Shown here: positions 56,755 to 64,000 of the stretch, piece by piece | How the letters are laid out: each line of letters starts with the position of its first letter | Position numbering within the stretch: the stretch's first letter is position 1 | Assembly: GCF_014306135.1 (NCBI RefSeq) | Contig: NZ_JACRWD010000001.1 | Location: forward strand, 1,550,001 to 1,614,000 | From: Paraclostridium hominis | GTDB lineage: Bacteria; Bacillota; Clostridia; Peptostreptococcales; Peptostreptococcaceae | Reading direction: 5' to 3' | Length of the DNA stretch: 64,000 nucleotides | Program-made: the position numbers and the translations under genes | The notes under the pieces: model-generated | What the model was told of the DNA's origin: nothing | Seen by the model: the letters and a program-made list of their open reading frames with translations, nothing else | Databases searched by the model: none

Positions 56755-57243
56755 ATGAATAAATCTCTTAATTCAAAAATTTTAAATAGCATTGTCTTAG
56801 TTGGTATAATATTAACATTTATCGTACTGCTATTTATTCCATTAGGATTAACTGCTATATTTAAAAGTTCTTTAGGCATAGTAGGAAGTAATATGCCTAT
56901 GGTTATCTCAATAGGCATATACATATGCGCTATACCTTATGTTATAGCACTATTTAACTTAAAAAAACTTTGCAAATTAATAGACAAAAAAGAACCATTT
57001 TCTAAAAATATACCTAAATACTTAAAAACAATATCTATATGTGCATTTAGTGAAATTTTTATATTTAATATTGTTCAAATAGGTTTATACTATTTCTTTG
57101 GAATATATCTTTATGCATTAACTATCATTCCATCAGTTGTAGTTTCATTTATATCCTTAGCAATAGGCTTTTTAAGTTTAGTATTAGGTAAATTGTTCGT
57201 TATGGCTATTGAAATAAAAGATGAAAATGACAAGACTATATAA
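56755..57243 (+). CDS. DUF2975 membrane protein
   Basis: A 162-residue four-helix membrane protein of the DUF2975 family (KILNSIVLVGIILTFIVLLF, ALFNLKKLCKLIDKKEPFSK, FISLAIGFLSLVLGKLFVMA). The KEPFS motif after helix 2 is typical. Its partner, an XRE regulator of the YozG type, starts 10 nt downstream. Such pairs are widespread in Firmicutes, with unknown role. The start ATG follows ACGGAGGTAGTAATAC. Confidence 0.85.
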   Translation: MNKSLNSKILNSIVLVGIILTFIVLLFIPLGLTAIFKSSLGIVGSNMPMVISIGIYICAIPYVIALFNLKKLCKLIDKKEPFSKNIPKYLKTISICAFSEIFIFNIVQIGLYYFFGIYLYALTIIPSVVVSFISLAIGFLSLVLGKLFVMAIEIKDENDKTI

Positions 57244-57253
57244 GGAGGTCAAT

Positions 57254-57466
57254 ATGGCTATTATAGTTAACCTAGATGTAATGATGGCAAAGAGAAAGAT
57301 GAGCTCAACTGAGCTTTCTGAGAAACTTGGAATTACCATGGCCAATCTTTCAATTTTAAAGAAAAATAAAGCAAAAGCTGTTAGATTTACTACGTTAAAT
57401 AGTTTATGTAAAATTTTAGAATGTCAGCCAGGTGATATTTTAGAATACGTAGAAGACACAGAATAA
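57254..57466 (+). CDS. YozG-like XRE regulator
   Basis: A 70-residue HTH protein: VNLDVMMAKRKMSSTELSEK, LGITMANLSILKKNKAKAVR, then LNSLCKILECQPGDILEY, the hallmark of the YozG group. The ATG at 57254 follows AAGGAGGTCAAT, so the in-frame extension into the DUF2975 gene is not used. It probably regulates this operon. Confidence 0.9.
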   Translation: MAIIVNLDVMMAKRKMSSTELSEKLGITMANLSILKKNKAKAVRFTTLNSLCKILECQPGDILEYVEDTE

Positions 57467-57496
57467 TTAAAATATACAAATTAAATTAAAAAATTA

Positions 57497-57541
57497 TAAT
57501 AAAAAAGCATGAGTTATACTTTACTCATGCTTTTTTATTAT
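57497..57541. terminator. Bidirectional terminator
   Basis: AATAAAAAAGCATGAGT pairs with ACTCATGCTTTTTTATT. It overlaps the 3' end of the minus-strand gene at 57538. Confidence 0.85.
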
Positions 57542-57717
57542 AATGACCACTCGCCATCTTTTATATATATTCTCTTTGTAACACAATTTCTATCCATTAC
57601 AAGTAAACTTTCATCTTCTATACTATTACTTAAAAGCATAAGGTCATTATCTCTACAAAAATTTCTTGCAAGTTCAAGTGCATCTGATTCCATATTTAAT
57701 TCTAATAATCTTCCCAT
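57538..57717 (-). CDS. 59-residue hypothetical protein
   Basis: The ATG at 57715-57717 follows CTAAGGAGATATAAAT. It encodes MGRLLELNMESDALELARNF, then a short beta-rich stretch with LLVMDRNCVTKRIYIKDGEW and SL. The gene is complete, soluble and has its own terminator. I do not recognise the family; it resembles small uncharacterised Firmicute proteins with an acidic helix and a beta hairpin. Confidence 0.7.
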   Translation of the reverse strand: MGRLLELNMESDALELARNFCRDNDLMLLSNSIEDESLLVMDRNCVTKRIYIKDGEWSL

Positions 57718-57848
57718 ATTTATATCTCCTTAGCGTATCCCGTTAGTGTTAACTAAAAATTTATTTTTACTCTATTTATATAATAATATATTGAAAGTAT
57801 TATATCTACAATTTAACTACTTATATAATACCCATTTTTAAAATTAAA

Positions 57849-57881
57849 AATCACTAGCCTAAATTTTGGCTAGTGATTTAT
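57849..57881 (-). terminator. Terminator of flavodoxin-like gene
   Basis: On the minus strand AAATCACTAGCC pairs with GGCTAGTGATTT, followed by T-run, downstream of the stop at 57935. Confidence 0.75.
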
Positions 57882-57934
57882 TAGAATATATATTTTTATA
57901 TAAGACATTATAGGCATTTATTAATATATACAAG

Positions 57935-58333
57935 TTATGCTAATTTTTGATTTAATGTTTCTACAAAAGAATTTATCTCATCTAAATAAGCTTTACTAAA
58001 ATGACCTTCAAAGTCTATTAAATTTTTAAACTCTTTAGGTAAACTTGTATCTATAGTATTTATTTGATTATCATCTTTATTTATAGTGAAAAATCCTAAT
58101 TTTTTAAACTGAAAATCTTCTATATTATTTTCTATAAATTTTTTAATTTCATTAGATATTTCTCCATTAACTAAGTTTATACCTATTAAAATATTGTCAT
58201 ATTTATCTAAATAAAAAGATGAATTATATTTTGTATTTCTAACATCAACCTCTAAATCTAATTTTTCTGATAAAGACATTGCTAAATTTTTAGTTATTCC
58301 ATTATTACTTCCATATGCTATTAAAGTACACAT
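57935..58333 (-). CDS. Flavodoxin-like protein
   Basis: A 132-residue protein with the flavodoxin FMN loop CTLIAYGSNNGITKNLAMSL, where the usual glycine is asparagine, and a second strand NILIGINLVNGEIS in place of the usual GTPVYG-type segment. The fold is likely kept; FMN binding may be altered. The ATG at 58333 lies 8 nt after GGAGG. It is just after the cbi operon but has its own terminator. It may serve oxygen- or corrinoid-linked electron transfer; that is a guess. Confidence 0.75.
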   Translation of the reverse strand: MCTLIAYGSNNGITKNLAMSLSEKLDLEVDVRNTKYNSSFYLDKYDNILIGINLVNGEISNEIKKFIENNIEDFQFKKLGFFTINKDDNQINTIDTSLPKEFKNLIDFEGHFSKAYLDEINSFVETLNQKLA

Positions 58334-58503
58334 TAACATTACCTCCATCATTATTTAGTATATATTATTTATTTAATTTATTCTTTATATGTTATACTAT
58401 ATACTTTTTTCCTTTTTTGTGCAACTATTTTTATAAAAAAAATCATATTTTTTATAAAAAAACACCATTTAGTATATACTATATATTTATTTTGTGTAAA
58501 ACA

Positions 58504-58537
58504 AAAAAATTCTTAGAATAAATCTAAGAATTTTTTA
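58504..58537. terminator. Terminator of cbi operon
   Basis: AAAAAATTCTTAGA pairs with TCTAAGAATTTTTT, downstream of cbiO on the minus strand. Confidence 0.85.
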
Positions 58538-58546
58538 ATCAAAATA

Positions 58547-59371
58547 TTAATCATTTAAAGAAATATTATTTTTTAAACTATTAAAGTAGATATAAAGTTC
58601 TTCTTCTTTTTTAAATAAAGGTAAATTCATATTCTTATGAACTTTTACAAGCCAAGGAAGATTTAATCCAGCATTTACTATAGCTTTATCTTCTTTAAAT
58701 ACAGTTTCACAATCTCCTTCTATTACTACATTTCCTTTATTAAGCACATATATGTAATCACAAATTTCATATATCAAATCCATATCATGACTTGATATAG
58801 CTATTTTAATTCCTTTATCACATAAATCTTTTAATATTTTTACTATAGCCTTTGTACTTTCAGGATCAAGCCCTGCTGTTGGTTCATCTAAAAGAACTAC
58901 TTTATTTTCCATAGCTATTACAGATGCTATTGCTATTCTCTTTTTCTGACCATAACTTAAAAAATGTACTGGCTTATTTATTAAATCTAGGGCATTAACA
59001 AGCTCTAATGCTCTATGTACTTTTTTATCTACTTCTTTTTCATCCAAACCAATGTTTCTTAAAGAAAAAGCAACATCGTCATATACTCTTGAATAAAATA
59101 TTTGCTTATCTGGGTCTTGAAATACTATACCTACTTCTTTTCTTAAGTTATATAAATCTTTTTTCTTATAACTTAATTCTTTATTATTATAAAATATCTT
59201 TCCATCAGACGGTTTTAAGATACCTACTAAATTCATAAATAAAGTGGATTTTCCAGAACCATTTGCTCCAATTATTCCAATCATATTTCCATTTGAGAAA
59301 TCTAAACTTATATTATCTATTGCCTTATTTGATTTATCGTACTTGTATGTTAAATTACTTACCTTAAACAT
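58547..59371 (-). CDS. cbiO: Cobalt ECF transporter ATPase CbiO
   Basis: A 274-residue ECF-type ATPase: Walker A GANGSGKSTLF, Q-loop VFQDPDKQIF (the QDPDxQ form typical of ECF ATPases), signature LSYGQKKRIAIA and Walker B VVLLDEPTAGLDPES. It powers the CbiMNQO cobalt importer. The start ATG follows AGGAGAGAACT, 9 nt after cbiQ. Confidence 0.93.
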   Translation of the reverse strand: MFKVSNLTYKYDKSNKAIDNISLDFSNGNMIGIIGANGSGKSTLFMNLVGILKPSDGKIFYNNKELSYKKKDLYNLRKEVGIVFQDPDKQIFYSRVYDDVAFSLRNIGLDEKEVDKKVHRALELVNALDLINKPVHFLSYGQKKRIAIASVIAMENKVVLLDEPTAGLDPESTKAIVKILKDLCDKGIKIAISSHDMDLIYEICDYIYVLNKGNVVIEGDCETVFKEDKAIVNAGLNLPWLVKVHKNMNLPLFKKEEELYIYFNSLKNNISLND

Positions 59372-59380
59372 AGTTCTCTC

Positions 59381-60061
59381 CTATATATGAAATTTCCCAT
59401 CATACAACTTTATATCTAAAGTTATACTCATTTCCTCATATCTTTTCATCATTCTAAAAAACAAGACTTTTATAAGTAGTGCCGTTGAATTATACGAGTT
59501 TTTTAAATTTGTATACCCAAATTTTAATTGCTGTGATTTATATATATTTTTTACTTCTTCTAAGAAAATAAATATAAATCTATACATTAAAACCATAAGT
59601 TCTAATAATGTATCTGGAATATGCAATTTTTTAAATATAATTATTAACTGATTAAATGGAGTAGTAAGTATTAAAAAATAAATAGATATAACTGAGCTCA
59701 TAGCTCTTAGTAATATATGTATAGAATTCTCAATTGCAAATTTAGTCGTACCTATATAAAAACTAAATATTTTTATATCAAATAAAAAATCTTTATTTTC
59801 AAAAGATATATTAACTAAATTAAGTGTAGTTCCTATAATTAAAAAATATATAGGTATCTTTAAGCACTTTATATACAATTTAATATCAACTCTTGCTAAA
59901 AACACAATTAACATGCTTATAAATAACATTATTAATAAATGTAGACTAATACTATTAGTTATTAAAGAAATTGCCATAAAAATAAAAGTAACACCTACTT
60001 TAATCATTGGATTAGCATTTGTTAGATTGCTATTATAAGCACATTTATCAATTTCTAGCAT
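59381..60061 (-). CDS. cbiQ: Cobalt ECF transporter transmembrane subunit CbiQ
   Basis: A 226-residue T-component with several membrane helices and the cytoplasmic helices that contact the ATPase (LVLMYRFIFIFLEEVKNIYK...RMMKRYEEMSITLD). It couples CbiO to CbiM. The ATG overlaps the cbiN stop by 7 nt. Confidence 0.9.
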   Translation of the reverse strand: MLEIDKCAYNSNLTNANPMIKVGVTFIFMAISLITNSISLHLLIMLFISMLIVFLARVDIKLYIKCLKIPIYFLIIGTTLNLVNISFENKDFLFDIKIFSFYIGTTKFAIENSIHILLRAMSSVISIYFLILTTPFNQLIIIFKKLHIPDTLLELMVLMYRFIFIFLEEVKNIYKSQQLKFGYTNLKNSYNSTALLIKVLFFRMMKRYEEMSITLDIKLYDGKFHI

Positions 60062-60348
60062 TTACCTTTTTTACCTTTTCTAGAACCTAAATAATATCCT
60101 ATAAATCCAGCTCCTATTGCTGCTTGTGTAGAGAATAATAAACTTTCTATTTCTCCACTAGGTGGTTCGTATAAGCTACTAAACCATGGTTTATAATCTG
60201 GGTTTATTTCAGAAATTAAATTTTCTGCTTCTCCGTCAGCTCCCCCATACTCAGCTTTAGAATTTAAAAGTAAAGGAGTTATTATAAGTATTATTGTTAA
60301 AGCAAGTAATATAAAGTTTTTAGTTTTAGTTTTCGAATTTGCACTCAT
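60055..60348 (-). CDS. cbiN: Cobalt transporter accessory subunit CbiN
   Basis: A 97-residue protein with two membrane helices around an external loop containing YGGADGEAENLISEINPDYK and PWFSSLYEPPSGE, typical of CbiN. The ATG at 60348 follows GAAGGAGTTGAAGATA, inside the 3' end of cbiM. CbiN helps load Co2+ on CbiM. Confidence 0.92.
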   Translation of the reverse strand: MSANSKTKTKNFILLALTIILIITPLLLNSKAEYGGADGEAENLISEINPDYKPWFSSLYEPPSGEIESLLFSTQAAIGAGFIGYYLGSRKGKKGKC

Positions 60349-61063
60349 TATCTTCAACTCCTTCTTCATTATTTTGTGTTATTAAATTATATACTAAAGT
60401 AGTTAATAATCCTTCTGCTATAGCTATAGGTATTTGAGTCGTGAAAAATACTCCTAAGAATTTAACTGCAGATCCAATCACTCCTCCTGCAGGATCAGGA
60501 AATGCTAGTGCTAATTGTATTGCTGTAACAGTGTATGTAGCTAAATCGCCTAATGCCGCTGCTAAAAATACACTCACACCAATACTTAAATTTCTTTTTC
60601 TACAAAACTTAAATATTAAATATGAAACTATAGGTCCAACTATTGCCATTGAAAAAGCATTAGCTCCTAATGTAGTAAGTCCACCATGTGCAAGTAATAT
60701 TGCTTGGAATAATAATGCTATTGTCCCTATTACAGCCATAACAGCTGGCCCAAATAATATTGCTCCTAATCCTACTCCAGTAGGGTGTGAACAACTACCT
60801 GTTAATGATGGTATTTTTAGTGCTGATAATACAAATACAAAAGCTCCTGCTAATGCTAATAATACCTTTTTCTTTGGATCTTTTTTAACTATTTCATTAA
60901 TTGCCTTTAATCCATATACGAAAAATGGAATAAATACTATGGTCCAAAGTATTGACCATTTTACTGGTAAAAATCCTTCCATGATATGCATAGCGCTTGA
61001 TGTAGTCGGGTTTAACAGTACAATTAAAACACCGGCTACTACGGATAGTGTTAAATAATTCAT
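60326..61063 (-). CDS. cbiM: Cobalt-binding substrate component CbiM
   Basis: A 245-residue membrane protein. A signal peptide (SVVAGVLIVLLNPTTSSA) is followed by MHIMEGFLP, whose new N-terminal Met and His bind the metal in this family. SCSHPTGVGLGAILFGP and LLAHGGLTTLGANAFSM are the other CbiM signatures. It heads a cbiMNQO operon under a cobalamin riboswitch. The start ATG follows GTGAGGTACTAAA. Confidence 0.94.
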   Translation of the reverse strand: MNYLTLSVVAGVLIVLLNPTTSSAMHIMEGFLPVKWSILWTIVFIPFFVYGLKAINEIVKKDPKKKVLLALAGAFVFVLSALKIPSLTGSCSHPTGVGLGAILFGPAVMAVIGTIALLFQAILLAHGGLTTLGANAFSMAIVGPIVSYLIFKFCRKRNLSIGVSVFLAAALGDLATYTVTAIQLALAFPDPAGGVIGSAVKFLGVFFTTQIPIAIAEGLLTTLVYNLITQNNEEGVEDNECKFEN

Positions 61064-61151
61064 TTTAGTACCTCACTTTTTATTATAAATAATATAAATT
61101 TTTGTGATAAATTAATTTATAAATTTAAATATAGTTTTTAAGTTTATCAGG

Positions 61152-61187
61152 TACAAAAAAAATCCTAACTTTTGGATTAGGATTTAA
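61152..61187 (-). terminator. Riboswitch expression-platform terminator
   Basis: On the minus strand AAATCCTAA and TTAGGATTT form a hairpin followed by T8, between the cobalamin aptamer and cbiM. It is the likely attenuator through which B12 shuts off the operon. Confidence 0.75.
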
Positions 61188-61269
61188 ATAACATCTTAAA
61201 TAATACCTAAGCCTATAAAAAACCAAGATATTACTTTTTTAATTATTTTCCTTCATCCCGAAGAAACTA

Positions 61270-61440
61270 ATTTAATTACTGTAGGCAGGTCTCCTGGCTT
61301 GGCTTCATTTTACTCCTTTCCCTTCCCATAATATACATTACAGTGGTATTTGAAAGTTTCATCAGCTTCACAGTAGCGGGGACTGCAGAGGATTTTAACC
61401 TCTTTCCCTTTTAATCTTATTTCTAAAAACCTACAATAGA
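61270..61440 (-). promoter_or_regulatory. Cobalamin riboswitch
   Basis: On the minus strand the conserved AAGCCAGGAGACCTGCC (complement of 61284-61300), a B12-box region (ACCACTG, complement of 61341-61349) and GCGGGGAC-type core segments are present in the order expected of the AdoCbl aptamer. It lies upstream of cbiM, so cobalt uptake is repressed when cobalamin is plentiful. Confidence 0.9.
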
Positions 61441-61647
61441 TATATTTAATTTATCACATATTTATTAATTCTATAAATATCTTTATATTCCTCTAATTTT
61501 CTTAGATTTATAAAATTAACTAATACTCCATTATTCTAACAAATTTCAACAAAATAATCTAGAGAGTTTATTTTTTTATAAACTCTCTAAAAAAAATAAT
61601 ACTATTTAATAAGATTCATATATATAAATAAATGTAAATTTTATAAT

Positions 61648-62712
61648 TTATTGCTCATTGTTAAAAAACTGCTCATTTTGAGCTATATACTCATTATTAG
61701 GGTTAATCTTATAAGCCTCATTATGATGTTTTATAGCTTTTTCTATTTTATTTATTGTATAATAACAAACAGTAAGTTGAAGGTGAGGTTTCCAAGTCCA
61801 ATATTCTGGAGAAATAAATCCATAACAATTTTTTGGCATTTCCAAGTTGAATATACTTTCATACCAACTTATTGCTTCTTCATATCTACCTTCCTCTTTA
61901 AAGCAATCTGCTAATCTATACACTGCTTCAGCTCTAGGAGATGTATATTCAAAAGTTTTATATATACTTTCCCTAGCATTTTTGTAATCACCTTTAAAAA
62001 AATAACAATCAGATACCTTACACATAGCATCTATTTTTTCTTCTACCCACACATCCATATTACTAAATTCAGTAAGAATTTTTATAGCATCATCGTAAAA
62101 CTTATTATAATAAAGCTCTTTTCCGTAATAATAAATATCTCTTGTTGATAATTTATGACCTTCATCTAATTTTTTTCTATAAATTCTAAGATTCCTATCT
62201 CCTGCATCATGTAGTTTTTGATGTGTTATTGCTACTTCACTTTCATATACATTCCCACTAACTCCTAAGTATTCATGTATAAATCCAACCCATTTAAAAT
62301 TATTTTTTCTTTTAACTAATCTATTTCTTTTATATCTTAACAATGGTTCTCCACTTTCATCTAATCCTCTGTGGTCTGTCATTGTAACTGTGTCTATATT
62401 AGAAGTTAAATTTTTCTTTATATCTAATAACTTGATTTGATCTTCTTTAAATAATACCTCATCTGCATCTATCCAAAATATATAGTCTTTTGTAGCTTTA
62501 CTAAAAGAATAATTTCTAGCGGCAGCAAAATCATCTATCCATTTAAAATCATAGATTTTATCAGTGTATTTTTTAACTATTTCTTTTGTTTTATCTGTTG
62601 AGCCTGTATCTACTATTATAATTTCATCTACTATGTCTTTTACACAATCTAAACATCTTCCTATAACATCTTCTTCATTTTTTAATATCATGCATAAACT
62701 TATAGAAATCAT
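61648..62712 (-). CDS. Family 2 glycosyltransferase with TPR repeats
   Basis: A 354-residue protein. The N-terminal GT2 domain shows SISLCMILKNEEDVIGRCLD, DEIIIVDTGSTDKTKEI and the metal site IFWIDADEVLF. From about residue 200 come TPR-like helix pairs (RAEAVYRLADCFKEEGRYEE, AIKHHNEAYKINPN). This is the SunS-like/TPR-glycosyltransferase layout used for peptide, flagellin or surface-protein glycosylation. It overlaps the upstream glycosyltransferase gene by 4 nt. The region 61441-61647 downstream holds only an AGAGAGTTTAT hairpin. Confidence 0.85.
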   Translation of the reverse strand: MISISLCMILKNEEDVIGRCLDCVKDIVDEIIIVDTGSTDKTKEIVKKYTDKIYDFKWIDDFAAARNYSFSKATKDYIFWIDADEVLFKEDQIKLLDIKKNLTSNIDTVTMTDHRGLDESGEPLLRYKRNRLVKRKNNFKWVGFIHEYLGVSGNVYESEVAITHQKLHDAGDRNLRIYRKKLDEGHKLSTRDIYYYGKELYYNKFYDDAIKILTEFSNMDVWVEEKIDAMCKVSDCYFFKGDYKNARESIYKTFEYTSPRAEAVYRLADCFKEEGRYEEAISWYESIFNLEMPKNCYGFISPEYWTWKPHLQLTVCYYTINKIEKAIKHHNEAYKINPNNEYIAQNEQFFNNEQ

Positions 62713-64000
62713 TCTTTGCCTCCATCAAATAATTTTTCTATTTCAGGCATAACAATAGACTTATCAAAATCAAATTTTTCTACTTCCTTTAAATTTCTTA
62801 TATATAAATCCCTTATATCTTTATTTAATATCATAAGTCTAAGTCCATAGTATAATCCATCTTCACTATTTGAAACCATAAGACCTAATTTATCTTTAAA
62901 TAAAGCCCTTGATCCATGATTATCTGTTGCAACTACTGGTTTTCCTAATACCATAGCCTCTATGATTGCAAGGCCTAATGCTTCTGCATAAGACGGTGAT
63001 ACAAACACATCACACATTTTTACCCATGGATAAGGATTTTTTTGATATTCAATTAATTTACAGCTACTTTCTAACTTCAAATCTTTCACTAGTTTTCTTA
63101 AATTTTCTTCTTCTTCTCCACTACCTAGTATTATTAACTCATGGTCTATTCTTTCATCTATTAGTTTTTTATGAACTTTAATTAATCTATCAAATCCTTT
63201 TTCTGATCCCAATCTACCTATAGACATTATAGTAAATTTACTTTTTTTGTATTTTATATATTCTAACGATAATTCACGTATTTTAGATACATCATTAGGA
63301 ACGTATATTCTTTGTAGTTTTGAATTTAGACCATTTCCTACAAAATCTGTAAATGATTTACTTACTCCATCAGATACACTTATAATTTTGTCCATTCTTC
63401 CATATATATCAGTTACATAATCTTTTGAATTTCCGCATACCATCAAAGAAAAATCACCATGAAGCCAAGTTATTTTCTTTGCATTTGGAGTTCCAAATCT
63501 ACAAATTACCCATGTTGTAAATATACCTAAAAAACCTATTTCTACATCATATTTTTTTTCTAATTCTAAATTAAAATTTCCACTTAAGTATTCCTTATAC
63601 ATTTCATCTACAGTATCATACATATACACTACATTCACATTTTCATTTATATCATATAAGTAACTTTTTTCTTTTGCTAAGACTACTAAATCTACATTAT
63701 ATTTTGAATAATCTAGATTATCTAGTATCGACATTAAAGCCTTTTCTGCTCCTCCATCAGATAAAAGATACATTACAAATAAAATATTTTTCTTATTATA
63801 TTCTTTATATGAAATTTTCTCTTCAAATTCTAGTTCCTTTAAAATAATTTCATCACCTATTTTAAATTTTTTAATTATCCTATTTTTATCATCTATTAAA
63901 TTGCCTCTTTCACAAAGCATAATAGCTTTATTAAACATAAATTTTATATGATTTTTTATATTATCTGCTACATCTGATTTAAACAAATCTTTATTATTTA
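62709..64000 (-). CDS. GT4 family glycosyltransferase, N-terminus outside window
   Basis: At least 430 codons, open to the right edge. GT-B architecture: an N-lobe with NILFVMYLLSDGGAEKALMS and TWLHGDFS, and a C-lobe with IMSIGRLGSEKGFDRLIKVH, the nucleotide-sugar site SPSYAEALGLAIIEAMVLGKPV (glutamates of the E-x7-E motif) and VVATDNHGSRAL. A TTG at 63984-63986 could start it but has no good ribosome site, and the frame is open upstream, so it is taken as partial. It is operonic with the GT2-TPR gene, so a surface-glycan or glycoprotein locus probably continues beyond the window. Confidence 0.85.
   Translation of the reverse strand, partial: NNKDLFKSDVADNIKNHIKFMFNKAIMLCERGNLIDDKNRIIKKFKIGDEIILKELEFEEKISYKEYNKKNILFVMYLLSDGGAEKALMSILDNLDYSKYNVDLVVLAKEKSYLYDINENVNVVYMYDTVDEMYKEYLSGNFNLELEKKYDVEIGFLGIFTTWVICRFGTPNAKKITWLHGDFSLMVCGNSKDYVTDIYGRMDKIISVSDGVSKSFTDFVGNGLNSKLQRIYVPNDVSKIRELSLEYIKYKKSKFTIMSIGRLGSEKGFDRLIKVHKKLIDERIDHELIILGSGEEEENLRKLVKDLKLESSCKLIEYQKNPYPWVKMCDVFVSPSYAEALGLAIIEAMVLGKPVVATDNHGSRALFKDKLGLMVSNSEDGLYYGLRLMILNKDIRDLYIRNLKEVEKFDFDKSIVMPEIEKLFDGGKE

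Noticed and set aside
60441..61058. A 205-codon plus-strand frame
   Set aside because: It lies antisense to cbiM, which has clear family motifs and a riboswitch.
61561..61592. Terminator for the glycosyltransferase operon
   Set aside because: AGAGAGTTTAT and ATAAACTCTCT pair, but on the relevant strand the T-run precedes rather than follows the hairpin, so I did not call it a terminator.

Overview
The window is very AT-rich, with strong Shine-Dalgarno sites, many TTG/GTG starts and abundant U-tailed hairpin terminators. Together with clostridial families (CD1871A-type CXXC peptide, YvrJ/DUF2922/DUF1659, beijerinckii-type NADPH alcohol dehydrogenase, methionine gamma-lyase) this points to an anaerobic Firmicute, most likely Peptostreptococcaceae (Paeniclostridium/Paraclostridium/Clostridioides relatives). 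The genus is an inference. The window looks like accessory chromosome: many single-gene or two-gene units, each with its own terminator, plus regulator/efflux pairs, small membrane proteins and gene remnants.

Layout. 1-3.8 kb: tiny membrane peptides, a Mor-like regulator, an HD phosphohydrolase and a DUF1659/DUF2922/YvrJ set, partly duplicated with a long hairpin element. 3.8-7.4 kb: MarR/DUF2798 pair and tandem SHOCT paralogues. 7.4-13.4 kb: a phage-type immunity, recombination and replication module (DnaC, DnaD, RecT, YqaJ, BRO/KilA-C antirepressor, Cro/CI pair, ImmA) without integrase or structural genes. 13.8-20.7 kb: methionine gamma-lyase with an NhaC-type transporter, an EAL phosphodiesterase and a K+/H+ antiporter. 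20.7-39 kb: XRE/membrane modules, lipoproteins, gene remnants, a MITE, a MATE pump behind a leader-peptide attenuator, PadR and MarR/MFS units, a DedA-PAP2 fusion and a sirtuin.

40.5-47.9 kb is the most interesting part: a probable Fur-controlled, seven-gene operon. It encodes a NifH-like reductase, an IsdE-like haem-binding lipoprotein, a FecCD permease, an ATPase, two nitrogenase-component-1-like subunits and a HugZ-like haem protein, with a divergent AraC regulator. Only one component-1 subunit keeps the cluster cysteines, so this is not a dinitrogen-fixing enzyme. I infer a haem or tetrapyrrole importer coupled to a nitrogenase-like reductase.

48-64 kb: acetyltransferases, XRE modules, MarR/MATE, a secondary alcohol dehydrogenase, a TlpA / CXXC peptide / polyferredoxin redox operon whose last gene is frameshifted at a T7 run, a cobalamin-riboswitch-controlled cbiMNQO cobalt transporter, and two glycosyltransferases running off the right edge.

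Cross-cutting signals: a family of long hairpins (four copies) with a conserved core and different, co-varying arms; two tiny-membrane-protein promoters with identical geometry (two direct repeats at 21-bp period, 29 nt before the -10); and several genes under 60 codons with good ribosome sites.
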